Source: Coptis chinensis
Taxonomy: Eukaryota; Streptophyta; Magnoliopsida; Ranunculales; Ranunculaceae
Length of the DNA stretch: 64,000 nt
Assembly (NCBI GenBank): GCA_015680905.1
Contig: CM027378.1
Coordinates: 77,901,501 to 77,965,500, forward strand
Direction: 5' to 3'
Positions 1 through 10,610 of the stretch are shown here, one piece after another (within the stretch, counting starts at the first letter, position 1; the number at the start of each line of letters is the position of its first letter). The position numbers and the translations under genes are program-made. Below the pieces are notes generated by a model. It worked only from the letters and a program-made list of their open reading frames with translations. It was not told the origin of the DNA and made no database searches.

Positions 1-834
1 TTCATACGCACGTAAGAGACGAGCTATGAGAGAAGGCTGGTGCTTGAATTGTCAAAAACCAACTTGCCCTGGTCTTCAACCTCATAATAATTATGTTTAT
101 AAAGTCTACATGTGTTATCCCTCAGTGCATTACTCTATGTCTAAGAGAGTAATCCAGCCATCTGGTTGGGATTAACTCAAGTTTTCAAAAACTTCCAAGT
201 CTTGGGGATCTTACTTAAAACGACCCACATTTTTAAAATTTCAGTCAAACTTATTTAAAACCTAAAAAAATTAATTAAAATTTTCTTTATGTTATCTGTA
301 CATATTTTCCTACAGTTTCTGTACAGTTCTTTCCATCATCTGTTTTTCATCTACCGTTGGATGAGTGTACCCTATACCGTTACGTTGCATTTTCAATGAT
401 GATTGTTTTGGTACCTCACGAGTCAAGATCGGACAAGTAACGAAGTGCAGATCGGCTCTTGAAGTTAGCAAGGCATTGATGACAAGATCGGAATTTCCTG
501 ATTTCATTTGGGCTTCGGCCAAAAAGACATTTTCTTTAAAGAGGCACATGCGAGGCATGTGCCATCAACCCTTTAAGCCCATGCACCTGCCCACCTTCCT
601 CTCTTCCTCCTCACGAATCCCCAACCCTAGCTGCCCCACTCGACTCGCGCTCGCCACTTCCTACCTCACAGTCGCAAGCTCACCCATACACACCACCACA
701 CAATTTTTTCACAACCTTCCCCATTTTTAATCCCCATTCCAACTCAAAACACCAATTTTTTAAATCCTTACTCAAAACACCAATTTCTATTCTCCCTCTC
801 TTACTCTTTCATTTTATAACTGCATGCTTAGGGG
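1..834. other. Spacer without a recognisable gene
   Basis: AT-rich DNA with a C/T-rich stretch around 590-720. The open frames here have no recognisable domain and low-complexity composition. A short perfect hairpin lies at 543-563: 9-bp arms GGCACATGC and GCATGTGCC around a 3-nt loop. Nothing else is supported. Confidence 0.5.
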
Positions 835-1770
835 GAGGATGACCGCATTACGGTTGTTAAGGATGGCCGCTCGCTAGAGCTCACCAAGGAGGTGGTGAGT
901 GGAGTTCTAGGGATTCCTCTGAAAGCTTATGTTCAGATGGAACAGTCCCCAGATGGAAAGACCATCAACGTGATGATGGTAGAGACGCTTCTCGAGGGTG
1001 AAAAACCCCAAGTCTCACTGCGCTTATCAGAGTTCGCTATGAAAGAATCAGCTAGCAGTATCTTAGTGGACAGCCTACAACCTACTAGACTTGACCAAGC
1101 ATTCAGATATAGGTAAGGCGATGCTTCATATTTTATGGATTCTTCAAGAGCAGAAGAACAGCTTCTGCATCGTCTCCTTTATCTTTGAGAAACTCTGCAA
1201 ACCGAAGAAGTCAACTGCCCCTCTGCTAGTGCTGGTCACCAAGATCATGCAGCACTAGTGGAGGTCAAGGACGCTACCACAGGTCCTATTTATGCCCACT
1301 GCATCCAGAAGTCATGACTTCCACCGAAGCCGTGAGCGAAAGCAAGCAAAGCCCGACTGAGAAGGTGGATTACTTCGCTGAAGATGCCACTCGACAGTTC
1401 ACTCAGCCCATGGACAGAATTCACTTTCTCTATGGAGGCCAGAGGATTTTGCACTCATATCTCCACCAGCTAAGGGAAACTCAAGGTAACATCATAGCGG
1501 AATAGCAGACTATCAGAGCGGAACAACATACCCTCAGAGAGGGGCAGCGGACCTTCCACCAGGAGCAGCGACGTTTTCAACACAGTGTTACTAGAACACT
1601 GCAAAGCATCAGAGACGCGCTCCCGCGTAGTGATAGACATGCCAGGCTTCGACGTCAGCAAGGAAAAGGATCTTCTAGATGTCGAGAGGAGTCATGCACG
1701 GATCCTAACTAGGATTTCTAGTGTCCGTATAGTTAGATTTATTTATTTTTTTGTTTCTTTTTCAAGTGTA
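835..1770 (+). pseudogene. Decayed coding remnant, probably of an LTR retroelement
   Basis: A plus-strand frame is open from about 835 to 1115 and encodes the segment with DGRSLELTKEVVSGVLGIPL. Related-looking but broken frames follow to about 1770. The basic/polar composition and the VLGIP-type motif resemble the plant retroelement protein found in Athila/Tat-type elements, where a short motif of this kind ends in a Gly-(Ile/Leu)-Pro. That assignment is an inference from composition and from the retroelement-like 3' end downstream at 3783. No start codon or intact frame is convincing. It could instead be an unrelated broken plant gene. Confidence 0.3.
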
Positions 1771-3782
1771 TGACGTAGTATAAGTTTAATTTTATGCTTA
1801 ATATTATCTGCTTGTTTTATTTTATTTTGTTTTTCTCTTGGAATTTGGTTTATGAATAGAAGGTTAGAAGGTAAAACACATCATGCCAAAATTTTCCATT
1901 TTTCTTTCATGCATGTTTTCAAAAATACAAAAACCTAAAAAGATTTTATAGTAGAATAAATATCCCTAGCTAGTATATAATAAACCATGTATTTCTTGTT
2001 CTATATCAAACAACCCACGCCCCAAACTTATTTGGGGGTGGCGTATTTTCATCATGAAGAACATAATACAGGGGTATCACCGTTTTTGCTCATGTTTCTA
2101 TGGTAATCTCTTTTCTTGTCTCTTCATGCTTTAATGACAACATAGTTCTATGTGGTATAGTAACATTTTGCAAAAACTAGGCATTTTCTATATAGTAGAT
2201 ATAATACTATATTTCTTCCTTTCTAAAAAAAAATTCGAAAAAAAGACCAAAAATATTTTTCCGTTTAGTATTAAAAAGTCTTGTTTCTTTTTTCTATGAT
2301 GAATAAAAAGTTTAGAAGTCTCATTATAGCAATAGAGTAATGACTTGTTCTTCATACTTAGACTAATATACGCACAATAGTTTCTGCATCTTTTCATGAA
2401 TGACATGCATTAGTATTTGTTTGTATATAGCAGTGAGTTTCTGAAACCAATGTTAGAACAATTAAGTTCCATATCCTGTGAGAATCTAGCCAAAAGCCTC
2501 ATCTTAATGATTATTGAGTGATGACACAAAGGATGTCCGGATAGAAAGACCACACGTCCACTTGCTTGATCACCATGCTATATCCTAATAGAGAATTTAG
2601 GCCATTTTTGGATCGATATAGCCAAATAAACGTTAAAAACCCAAAAAGATAGTTTTCCTCTAGTTACCCCTCTTGAGCCTTCACCCTTTCTAAAAGCCTT
2701 TTTATTCTTCATCAAAAATTCATAACCCATTACAACACACAATAAAAAAAAATTACCCAGCTGATGAGTTGAAAACTGGATAGATATCAGAAAAAGGGAA
2801 GAGAGGACCTTGTACAAAAATAGAACAGTTATTTGCTTCAAAAAGAAAAGAAAAGACAGACCTATCCAAAACCAAAACTCCAAAAAATTCAAAGGAGTCA
2901 AAAATCGAATCTCCCAAAAGTTCAAAATCAAAAGGAGACGGTATCAAAAACAGAAAGAAACAAAAGCAAAGTTAGAACTCCCAAAATTCAAAATCATATG
3001 GAGTCACAAAGCCAAAGGGCTAAAAGAGTGTATCACTTTTCGGAAGCAAAAGAATAAAGCAAGGTTCTTCTCTGGTTACAAGTATCTTGAAGACCCAGTT
3101 TCTTGACTTATCCGATTTTGTTTTTCCCTTCCTTTTTCTTTCTAAACCATCACCATTGCCCCGTAACTCCTAATAAAAGACCTCTAGCTTGATTAGGAAT
3201 ATGATGGTGTGATTGTAAGTGGCAAGCGTGATCAATCAACCCTGGTTTCTTTGGACATTATTTGAGTATGTAAAGAATATAAGTGCCCACTGCACTTGAG
3301 AGAATGAACCTTGAGTAAATATATCAGAGAGTTGTGATTGCAACACACCCCTGTGAGAACACACCTTAAGGAAGCTCTCCAAAAGCCTCAGAAACAACTC
3401 TGCTTTTGCATTTCATTGCTCATGTTTTGCGCATTTATCTTTAGATGATTAAATTACTGTATATATGTTATTCTAAGTTCAAAGGAGCTTGTCTTTATTC
3501 CCCGCTAATGAGATGTATGAACTTCTTTGAATAAATAAGGAAACAAGACCCTTTGTACTAAATAGAAGAAGTTTGTGAGTACCTTCACTGGAAAACTCTC
3601 ACGAGGCTTAAAGCTCGTCCACTAGGGGATTCCTAGTGGTTTAAGGCATTATTGCATATGGTCAATGCAATCGCACTCTGTGAAATGAAATTAGTATAAC
3701 TGATAATAAATCACTCATTTGTGATCTTAGTTTTTTTCTCTCATCCTTGCTTAAGGACAAGCAAGTTATTATTTGGGAGTGG
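1771..3782 (+). other. Non-coding 3' region of an old retroelement
   Basis: No convincing gene. Around 2011-2046 there is an imperfect hairpin built on CCAAA/TTTGG flanking CTTAT. Around 3750 the text GGACAAGCAAG leads to TTTGGGAGTGG just before 3783. This order (a 'ttaaggacaagcaa' motif, then a purine-rich tract, then the LTR) is typical of the 3' end of the internal region of plant Athila/Tat elements. ORFs at 2578-3106 are A/T-rich shadows without domain signal. Confidence 0.35.
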
Positions 3783-4550
3783 TGATCAGCTCCCAAATGT
3801 GCGTTTTATTACCAGTATATTGCTGCATTACAGTCCCTCTTACGTTTAACAAAAAGACAACTCATAGCTTTTATTGTCTTTTTCAGATTAAGGAGTATTT
3901 CAGACCACTTATCATAAAAGCTACGTCTTAGCACCAAAAGAAGCATTAATCACGCTTATTATAAAGACTAGTAGCTGCTATGGAAAAATGCTGAAAAAGT
4001 CAAAGTCAATGGTCAACGACAAAAGTCAAAGCCTTCAAATTAGAAGACCAAAGATGGAGGCCCTTATCTCAAAATATGATGACTTTATCCCTAAACCTAC
4101 CTTGGTCATGAATAAACCAAAAAGCAAAAGCAAAAGTGAAAGTGTGAGGTGTCTAGTTTGTAATGGAGAAGGGCAAATTTGTAAAAGACAAAAGTAGGGG
4201 TATATAAGCTAAAAGCAAAGGAGAGAGAAACCATCCATTGTCTTAGGATCCAAACTATTTGGTTTGTTTAATTTTTTTGTCTTGTTTTTCAATTCATGTT
4301 TTTAGTTTCTTGTTTTTTTATTTTATTTCTATCAATCTTGTTTACTTGTTCTTTGTTTTAATCTTCAATCTTGTTTATTTGCTTTTTGTTTTAATCTTCA
4401 ATCTTGTTTTCTTGCTTTTATTTCATTGTTTTAGTCAATCTTCCCATTCATGTTTCCAATTCATTTCAATACAACAATCAAAACTTTGAAGTTTTCATTA
4501 GCTTAAACCCATTCTAATCCTACAAGAGTCTACATTTCTTCTTTACATCT
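3783..4550 (+). repeat. Probable LTR or LTR fragment
   Basis: Starts with TGATCAGC directly after a purine-rich tract. A palindrome TTTGGGAG/CTCCCAAA (3773-3797) spans the border. A TATA-like TATATAAG lies near 4200, followed by a T-rich leader, as expected for the U3-R-U5 order. The 3' end and a second LTR were not found, so the right border near 4550 is only approximate. Could be a solo or truncated LTR. Confidence 0.4.
4013..4186 (+). repeat. 174-bp direct repeat, copy 1
   Basis: Matches 4797-4970 over its whole length with only a handful of substitutions and no length difference. The plus frame reads through both copies with the segment MEALISKYDDFIPKPTL and a CLVCNGEGQIC knuckle-like motif. 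This copy lies inside the LTR-like unit, upstream of its TATA-like box. Confidence 0.85.
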
Positions 4551-4796
4551 CCCTCACTCAAACTCTAAACAATTTATGATGAACCTCAACTTCTAAAACA
4601 AACTCTTTTGAAGTATACTCACTACAATCTAAAGCTTCAATTAACCACATAAAAATTCCTTGCCACTTCAAGCAAAGAAACTCTGATCTACCCTTAGACT
4701 TTAACCAATGTGAATATGTTATTAGCCAAACCATCATCATGAATCCTTTGAAACTGAATTCGTTATAAAAAAATAATTAATAACAAGAGTTAACAT

Positions 4797-4970
4797 TCAA
4801 CGACAAAAGTTAGAGCCTTCAAATTAGAAGACCAAAGATGGAGGCCCTTATCTCAAAATATGATGATTTTATCCCTAAACCTACCTTGGTCATGAATAAA
4901 CCAAAAAGCAAAAGCAAAAGTGAAAGCGTGAGGTGTCTAGTTTGTAATGGAGAAGGGCAAATTTGTAAAA
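4797..4970 (+). repeat. 174-bp direct repeat, copy 2
   Basis: Second copy of the block at 4013-4186, 784 bp downstream. It is flanked by unrelated sequence on its right, so only this portion was duplicated or retained. Silent-looking differences include GACTTT/GATTTT and AGTGTG/AGCGTG. It may be the start of a second, truncated LTR. Confidence 0.85.
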
Positions 4971-5950
4971 TCCAAAAATTCTGGTACGTAACACCATCTT
5001 CTTCAAACTTCTTATTTCAAAGATTTTCCTTTAACAAGAGTATATATAATATCAATTCCATTACCTAAGTCTTGAGTAACCCTACACCGAAAAAATTCCC
5101 AAATTGAGTAACAATAATAAGTGGTGGAAAGGAACGAAAAGGGAGAGCTTGGGGAATAGCGGTCATTCTCATTGAGAGATAGAACTTGAAGATTTTTTTA
5201 TCCATGGTGAGCTGTCTTCCTTATGTGTGAGTGTGAAGATGAGAGGCAGCACACCCTTGAACAAATTTTTTTAGAAGGTATGTTTTTACTAAAATACCCC
5301 TGGGAGTTGGGCGGTTGAATTTTTCACCAAAGTACAAGCGGGAAGAGACACACAAAAAACAATGGCCATTCAGTCCTTATACCACGGCCATAAGCAATCA
5401 TATTTCAACAAGTGTCATTAACCGTCATTTTTGGGTGTCGTAAATTAGCCAAATTGGTGTAGTGATGGTATAAACTATGGTATAAAAACTAAAAAGTGTG
5501 GTAAACGTACATAACCCTCTACCAAGAAATGGGCCTCAGCCCCCTGGTTCTATTATGGTTGTGTGTAAACACCCTCCCATCGGCTCATACTTCATAACCT
5601 CCCTGTTTTATAGTATCTCATCAAATAACGTCCCTGTTTTTTAAGTTGAGAGAAAATCACGTTCTGTTTTTTATTTTCTCAATTTTTTAGCTCTTTTTTA
5701 CCCTTTTAGATAAACAATCGCCATTTCAAAGAAAAAACAATGATTCAACTTCAATAACATGATTCAAACACTTATTCAACTTCAATAACACGATTCAACT
5801 TGGAAATTAAGGGAATAAGGTTCGATAATGAAGAAATAAGGCTCGACGATGAAGAAATCATGTTCAACAATGTAGAAATCATGTTCAAACGATGAAGAAA
5901 CATAATTTTATAATGAATAATCACTTATTCCCTCAATTGTTATTAATTAG
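4971..5950. other. Spacer without a recognisable gene
   Basis: AT-rich sequence. From about 5556 a stretch (AAACACCCTCCCATCGG) is loosely inverted relative to 6690-6790 (rc AAAACACCCTTC), which may mark the degenerate ends of an old 1.2-kb DNA element containing the repeat block at 5985-6440. No coding signal. Confidence 0.35.
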
Positions 5951-5984
5951 TCGTGTCTCTGGTCTTTGTTTTATTTATTCTTCT

Positions 5985-6440
5985 TCTTCTTCGATCTATT
6001 TTGAATATTTTCCATCACTATGTAAATTGTTTTTTGCATACAAATTTTAGTATGCAAATTTGCATAATGACGATGTTTCTTTGCAAATCCCATCACTATG
6101 TAAATAGTTTTTGCATAGAAATTTCACTATACAAATTTATTTTTACGTAATGATTTTTCTATGCGAATTTATTTTTACATAGTGATTTTCTATGAAAAAA
6201 TATTTTTACATATTGATTTTTCATTCTATTTTTCTTCTTCATCTATTATGAACAAATTGGCTCCCGTCACTATGTAAAATTGTTTTTGCATACAAATTTG
6301 AGTATGCAAATTCATTTTTACATAGTGATTTTTCCATGCAAAATTGCAAATCCAATCACTATGTAATTTTGTTTTTGCATAGAAATTCTACTATGCAAAT
6401 TTATTTTTACATATTGTTTTTCTATTAAAATTTGTTTTAC
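5985..6440. repeat. Palindromic tandem repeat block
   Basis: Several copies of a module built on ATCACTATGTAAA, TTTTTGCATA, AAATTT, TATGCAAA and TTTTTACATAGTGAT. The second half of each module is the reverse complement of the first, so each unit can fold. Two larger copies are visible, about 6010-6230 and 6260-6440, separated by a short linker near 6235-6260. ORFs called inside are products of the repeat. Confidence 0.7.
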
Positions 6441-6902
6441 AAAGTGTTTTTTTGAAAGTTTATTTTATCTTTTTGGATATATTAATTTTTGCATTTCAAA
6501 ATCACGACTTGAACAAGTTTTTTCAAATGATATCATCTTCAAATGGTTTTCGATCCCGAAATTGTCTAGTAAAAAACCGGATCTACAACCTTAATGAGAC
6601 AGCTACCACTTTCGTAATTTATTTTTGTCATGAAATGAATGATGTTAATATTTTTACATTTGTGTTATTTTGAAAAGAGAGGAAAGAAGAAGACAGTATG
6701 AGGGTATTTTTGTCTTTATAATTTTTTTTTCCTGAAAATAGGAGGGTTTCATGGTTTGGTTCGTTTTGAAGGGTGTTTTATGGAACCGTTTACCAGGTAG
6801 GGAGATTTATCTTAAAACCTACTGAACCTGCTCGTATATATCTTGTCAAAATTTCAGCTATAATAATTGCCACATTGGTAATGATAAAGATAATTATAAA
6901 AT

Positions 6903-7047
6903 GGGTTAGTTAGTATTAACAACCCCCCCCCGATGAGTCAATTAGGATTCCTTACTAGATGGGAGGGGGGGGAGACTCTAATTTCCCTATCTAGAGTTGG
7001 GGGATCTTAATTAGCTCATCTAGTAGGGGGGTAATACTAGTTAACCC
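6903..7047. mobile_element. 145-bp MITE with 9-bp target duplication
   Basis: Terminal inverted repeats of about 45-48 bp start GGGTTAGTTAGTATTA on the left and GGGTTAACTAGTATTA on the complementary right end. Both continue through a C-run, GATGAG and AATTA. Perfect 9-bp direct repeats TTATAAAAT flank it at 6894-6902 and 7048-7056. Nine-base target duplications with long inverted repeats are the signature of Mutator-type MITEs; the family name is inferred from that alone. Confidence 0.85.
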
Positions 7048-7056
7048 TTATAAAAT

Positions 7057-7413
7057 TCCACTTATCCAGGAAAAAATAAACAAACAAACAGAGATTTGTA
7101 GAGTCGTAGAGACTTAATTTGCGAATTGTCAATCGTTATGTTTTGTTTGATTCGTAAGCTAAGAACATCCCAAGCGAACATGATTTAATCTTCAACAATT
7201 ATTGACTAACTAAGTACACCCCATTAAGATTGAACAAAAGGGTGCAGTCTTATACTTGGGTTGGCGAAGATAGGAAAAACTTCTACAACTTTACATGGGT
7301 ATTTATCAAATAGGTTCATCTGAATTACTTTTGGTCTTAATCTAAATAGATTCTCAATGGTCCACTTAACACTTGGACTTCACACTAAGCAACTTTGGAT
7401 CTTAATATACCAA
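7057..7413. other. Spacer without a recognisable gene
   Basis: Unique-looking AT-rich DNA between the MITE and a possible Helitron terminus at 7414. No coding or repeat signal seen. Confidence 0.4.
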
Positions 7414-7445
7414 CTAGCTAATCTTCCCGTCCTGTGGCCGGGCTT
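7414..7445 (-). mobile_element. Possible Helitron 3' terminus (minus strand)
   Basis: Read on the minus strand there is a CCCG...CGGG stem (7426-7442), a short spacer, and CTAG at 7414-7417 followed by T. A GC hairpin about 10 nt before a terminal CTAG with T after it is the canonical Helitron 3' end. The stem is only 4 bp and the matching 5' end was not identified, so this is tentative. Confidence 0.35.
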
Positions 7446-8344
7446 ACTACTATAGAGATTATCATTATTATTTTAACTGATACTCATTCATTCAGTCATT
7501 CTTAGAAGTTAGAACATACCAGGTTAGCAAATACATATTTGGGATATGTTTATTTATTGGGCTTAAAAGTTTGTGTTAAAGAATGATATCATATTATTTT
7601 TTGTCTTAAAAGTTAGCGTTCACAAAGTTTTTGTGCGCGTTAATCAATTTTGGTGAAAAGAACAAAGAATTGCATTTCAGTATTTCACTTAAATGTTTTT
7701 CTGTGATGCATGATCTCTATTGTTCAAATTATATAAACCATTTCATTCACCCCTTTTCATATCCAAAAATCCAGGTTCCACATAGCGATCAAGAGGTGCT
7801 TATTTTGATTGTTTCCTCTTAACAGGTTGCTATACGGAGTTGTTAAAATTACAGTATTAAAATGTCTCATGTCTGGATTGTTTGTACTCCGAAAAGCCCA
7901 CCTGCCAATAGTGGAATTTACATGCAACAATGAACATCCAATCCAAAGAGTGGACTTCACTTTACTATAATTCAGGGGCCGATTCTTAAATGGCTTCTCT
8001 ACAATCAAATACTTATTTATTATTATTTAGAAATCATCAGAAAAATTGTTTAGACTATTTCACTATAATTCAACAATTACAGCAAACCTGGCCAGCTCTT
8101 AAATATAACCATCAGAAAAATTTGTTACAATTTTTACAGAGTAATAAGATAACATTATGGTAATAAACTTAACCAATATAGGAACTGTCAACATACCCAC
8201 TTAGAAGTTCAGTGTAACTGGGAACAAAATATAATCCTTTCACATAGATAAATTAACAGCTAATGATACCAAAAAAGGTTTAAGTAAATGAACCTACAGA
8301 TTAGTAAAGTAACCTCCCATAATATATTACCCAATAAAGTGATC
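7446..8344. other. Spacer without a recognisable gene
   Basis: AT-rich. The minus-strand frame at 7757-8008 has no recognisable domain. It lies downstream of the CAMTA-like fragment and might be decayed gene sequence, but nothing supports that directly. Confidence 0.35.
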
Positions 8345-8565
8345 GATGTCCTTTCGTGTCCATCTCTGAAACTGGGAGTTACACCTGCAGCAATTATTTG
8401 ACCCATACCCATTCAAATCCAAGAGTTGCCGCCAAATGGATAAGTCCTTGGCCTTCATCCTTCAGAATACATGGTCCTTCAACAATGAATCATACAACTT
8501 CATGGACAATGAATGCAAGCCATTCATATATACAACTTGTCCTTCAGCAACTTCTTGATCAGTGA
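8345..8565 (-). pseudogene. CAMTA-like ankyrin-region fragment
   Basis: Read on the minus strand across frameshifts, this stretch gives KLLKDKLY, then GPCILKDEGQGLIHLAAT with LGFEW, then IAAGVTPSFRD. The order and the GQG-(I/V)HLAA-LG-(F/Y)-(E/D)-W and AAGV...FRD motifs are those at the start of the ankyrin repeats in calmodulin-binding transcription activators (CAMTA). At least two frame changes and a stop interrupt it, and no other CAMTA domains (CG-1, TIG, IQ) are visible nearby. It is therefore a fragment of a gene copy, not a working gene. The identification rests on motif recall. Confidence 0.6.
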
Positions 8566-9895
8566 AGAATCAACATGAATCAAAGATGATTCTCTCTACA
8601 AATTACAATTTCAGATAAACACAAACAAAATGATAATAAGTCGAAAGGAATGTCAGACTCACCTTATACTTAATTCATAGGTATGTTGTATCATGTTCAC
8701 CACATTGGTCCAATTAAGTAACATGAACCATCAGCATCATCTGTTTATTGCATCTCTGTCTTTCTTTAATACCACATTACCACCAACGCAAAGATTATTA
8801 CCATGCCCAGCCATTGCAACAAAATTTTCTTGTTTCTGTAACTTGAGCAAAAACTTGAACAAATTTCTAAAGGCGCAAAAAATAAAAAGGAAGAAATTCA
8901 TTAGTCATTGAGCATGGTCAAGAGAGAAGCGGGACCTTTAAGGTTTGTTTCTATAAAAGAGAGAGAGTTCAAAGTTCTTGCAATTAGAACCTGACTGGAG
9001 TTTTTGACATAACTAAAGCAACTCTGAGGCCATAAAAGTTCATAACAAACTAAATATATTACCACAATCCAAATGGATCTAGCTGACATGCTTCGTTCCA
9101 AATTGTCATGAACTTCTACATGGCATAATCAGTAAATATATATAACATGTTCATAAGAATTACACGGCAACAACCTTTGCATCACCTGATTACCCTATAA
9201 GTGTTGAAGCATATGCAATCATATAAGAATCCTAAAAGATTAATAACAACTACTGAATAGTCTCGAAATATATCCAATTTCCTATCATTTGACCATGCAA
9301 AAAATATAATTTGTTTTGAAGGGGGGAGGGGAGGGGGTATTGTTTCAAATTTTCATCATTACGAAGAAATGTTGCAGTTTCCAACTAACACTGAATAGTC
9401 TGACGAATAGGACACTAATTATAGAAAATTATCACTGCAATCTGAGATGCATAACAAGCAAACACTCCCACCAAAAAATGCAAGCTTTAGATTCTCAATA
9501 TATATGATATCATTGAATCAAATGTTGTATACAAATTACTCAGTTCACACATGCAATTAAATCTTACAAAAACTACAAGATTTCAGAGTTGTGTAATTGT
9601 ATTTAATGAATCAATTAAATTCACAAATCTTCATGTGTAGATATGATATAAAAAGCCTAAATTGCATCAATAACTCAAAAGTTCATTAGCAAATCAAAAC
9701 TAACGTGTCATGTAGCCTAGAATTAGAGATATTAAAGAAATAGAACGGTACCAATATCACCACCGCTTAAAAAGGTTTATGGATGTTTCTTTTCAATCAA
9801 CAAAAAAGTAGCAGAAAATCGGAAGATTGTCAAATTAAGCAACTAGAGATGTAAACTGAACATCCAATCGAAACCAATAAAAAACACTAATCAAA
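8566..9895. other. Spacer without a recognisable gene
   Basis: AT-rich DNA with short open frames of no recognisable content on either strand. A G-rich run GGGGGGAGGGGAGGGGG lies near 9320. It sits between the CAMTA-like fragment and the kinase pseudogene and may hold further unrecognised decay products. Confidence 0.35.
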
Positions 9896-10484
9896 ATTAA
9901 CCTTAACCGCCGTAGACATCAATGGCCTCCTTGTCTGATCAACATCTACGCATAACTAGTAGATTCTCTTCGAGCTTCTTTTTGTAAAAGGCTTGGAAGA
10001 TGAACTCTGACTTGGGTCTGGTGTAGTCTAAGATTTTTCTTCCACTAACAACTTCCATCAAGGCAAACTTAAAGCTATAGACGACAGTTTTGACTGTAAT
10101 GAGTAAGTGCTGCCACTCTAGGGCTAGGTGGAGGTTATCACGTGGCTCTGGTCTCTATCAATCAACTTGGATAACCTAAAATCAGAAAGCTTGCCATGAA
10201 ATTCACTGTCAATAAGTATGTTGTAGGGGCTTTATATCCAATAAACAATTCTGTGTCTACACTCTATAGTCTCTACACTCCTCATGGCTCTTGCATATAA
10301 ACCAATCCTTTTACAATGTCTTGTATCTCGTACTCCAACTGAGAACAGGATCTCAATTCCTGTTGAGTATGAGGCCCGCTGTCATACACCATTATTAGAT
10401 AAATTAGGGTGTATGAAAGCCGATGATGTGACATTTCAGAGCAAAAACCAATCAGCCTTACCAAATTGATATGGTGCATCTTGC
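9896..10484 (-). pseudogene. Receptor-like kinase pseudogene, C-terminal kinase part
   Basis: Minus strand, several frames. From the insertion point it reads MHHINLVRLIGFCSE (alphaC/beta4 region), then DIVKGLVYM. It continues with a decayed catalytic loop containing DIKP, then NILIDSEFHGKLSDF (the DFG position reads DFR), KLIDRDQSHVIT, and YSFKFALMEVVSGRK near 10035. These are subdomains VI-IX of plant receptor-like Ser/Thr kinases of the G-type lectin/LRK10-like kind. Frameshifts and stops, the DFG to DFR change and missing segments show it is dead. The N-terminal part of the kinase domain lies at 21194-21520, beyond the 10.7-kb insertion. Confidence 0.85.
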
Positions 10485-10489
10485 CTATT
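10485..10489. repeat. Target-site duplication CTATT (left)
   Basis: CTATT occurs immediately outside both ends of the 10490-21188 insertion (right copy 21189-21193). Removing the insertion and one copy gives a continuous kinase frame reading VEIIGKMHHINL, which confirms the borders. Confidence 0.93.
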
Positions 10490-10610
10490 TGTCACACCCC
10501 AAATTTTCAAAAAATTTAAAATAGAGAATTATCTAAGATATAATTATCTCAATCGTCACCCTATTCAATCATCTGAAAACCCAGGATGAAACGAAACCCT
10601 AATAACATAT
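10490..10610 (+). repeat. 121-bp terminal inverted repeat, left
   Basis: Reverse complement of 21068-21188 with about four mismatches near the outer tip and none over the inner ~85 bp. This is far longer than the few-base inverted tips usual for LTRs. Confidence 0.9.

Noticed and set aside
365-730. 121-codon plus-strand ORF
   Set aside because: Low-complexity Ser/Thr/His end from a C/T-rich stretch, no recognisable motif.
2578-3106. Overlapping ORFs on both strands
   Set aside because: Lys/Asn-rich on one strand and Phe/Leu-rich on the other: the product of AT-rich DNA, not genes.
9316-9345. G-rich run as a possible G-quadruplex regulator
   Set aside because: No gene nearby to regulate, and a single run in AT-rich spacer is weak evidence.
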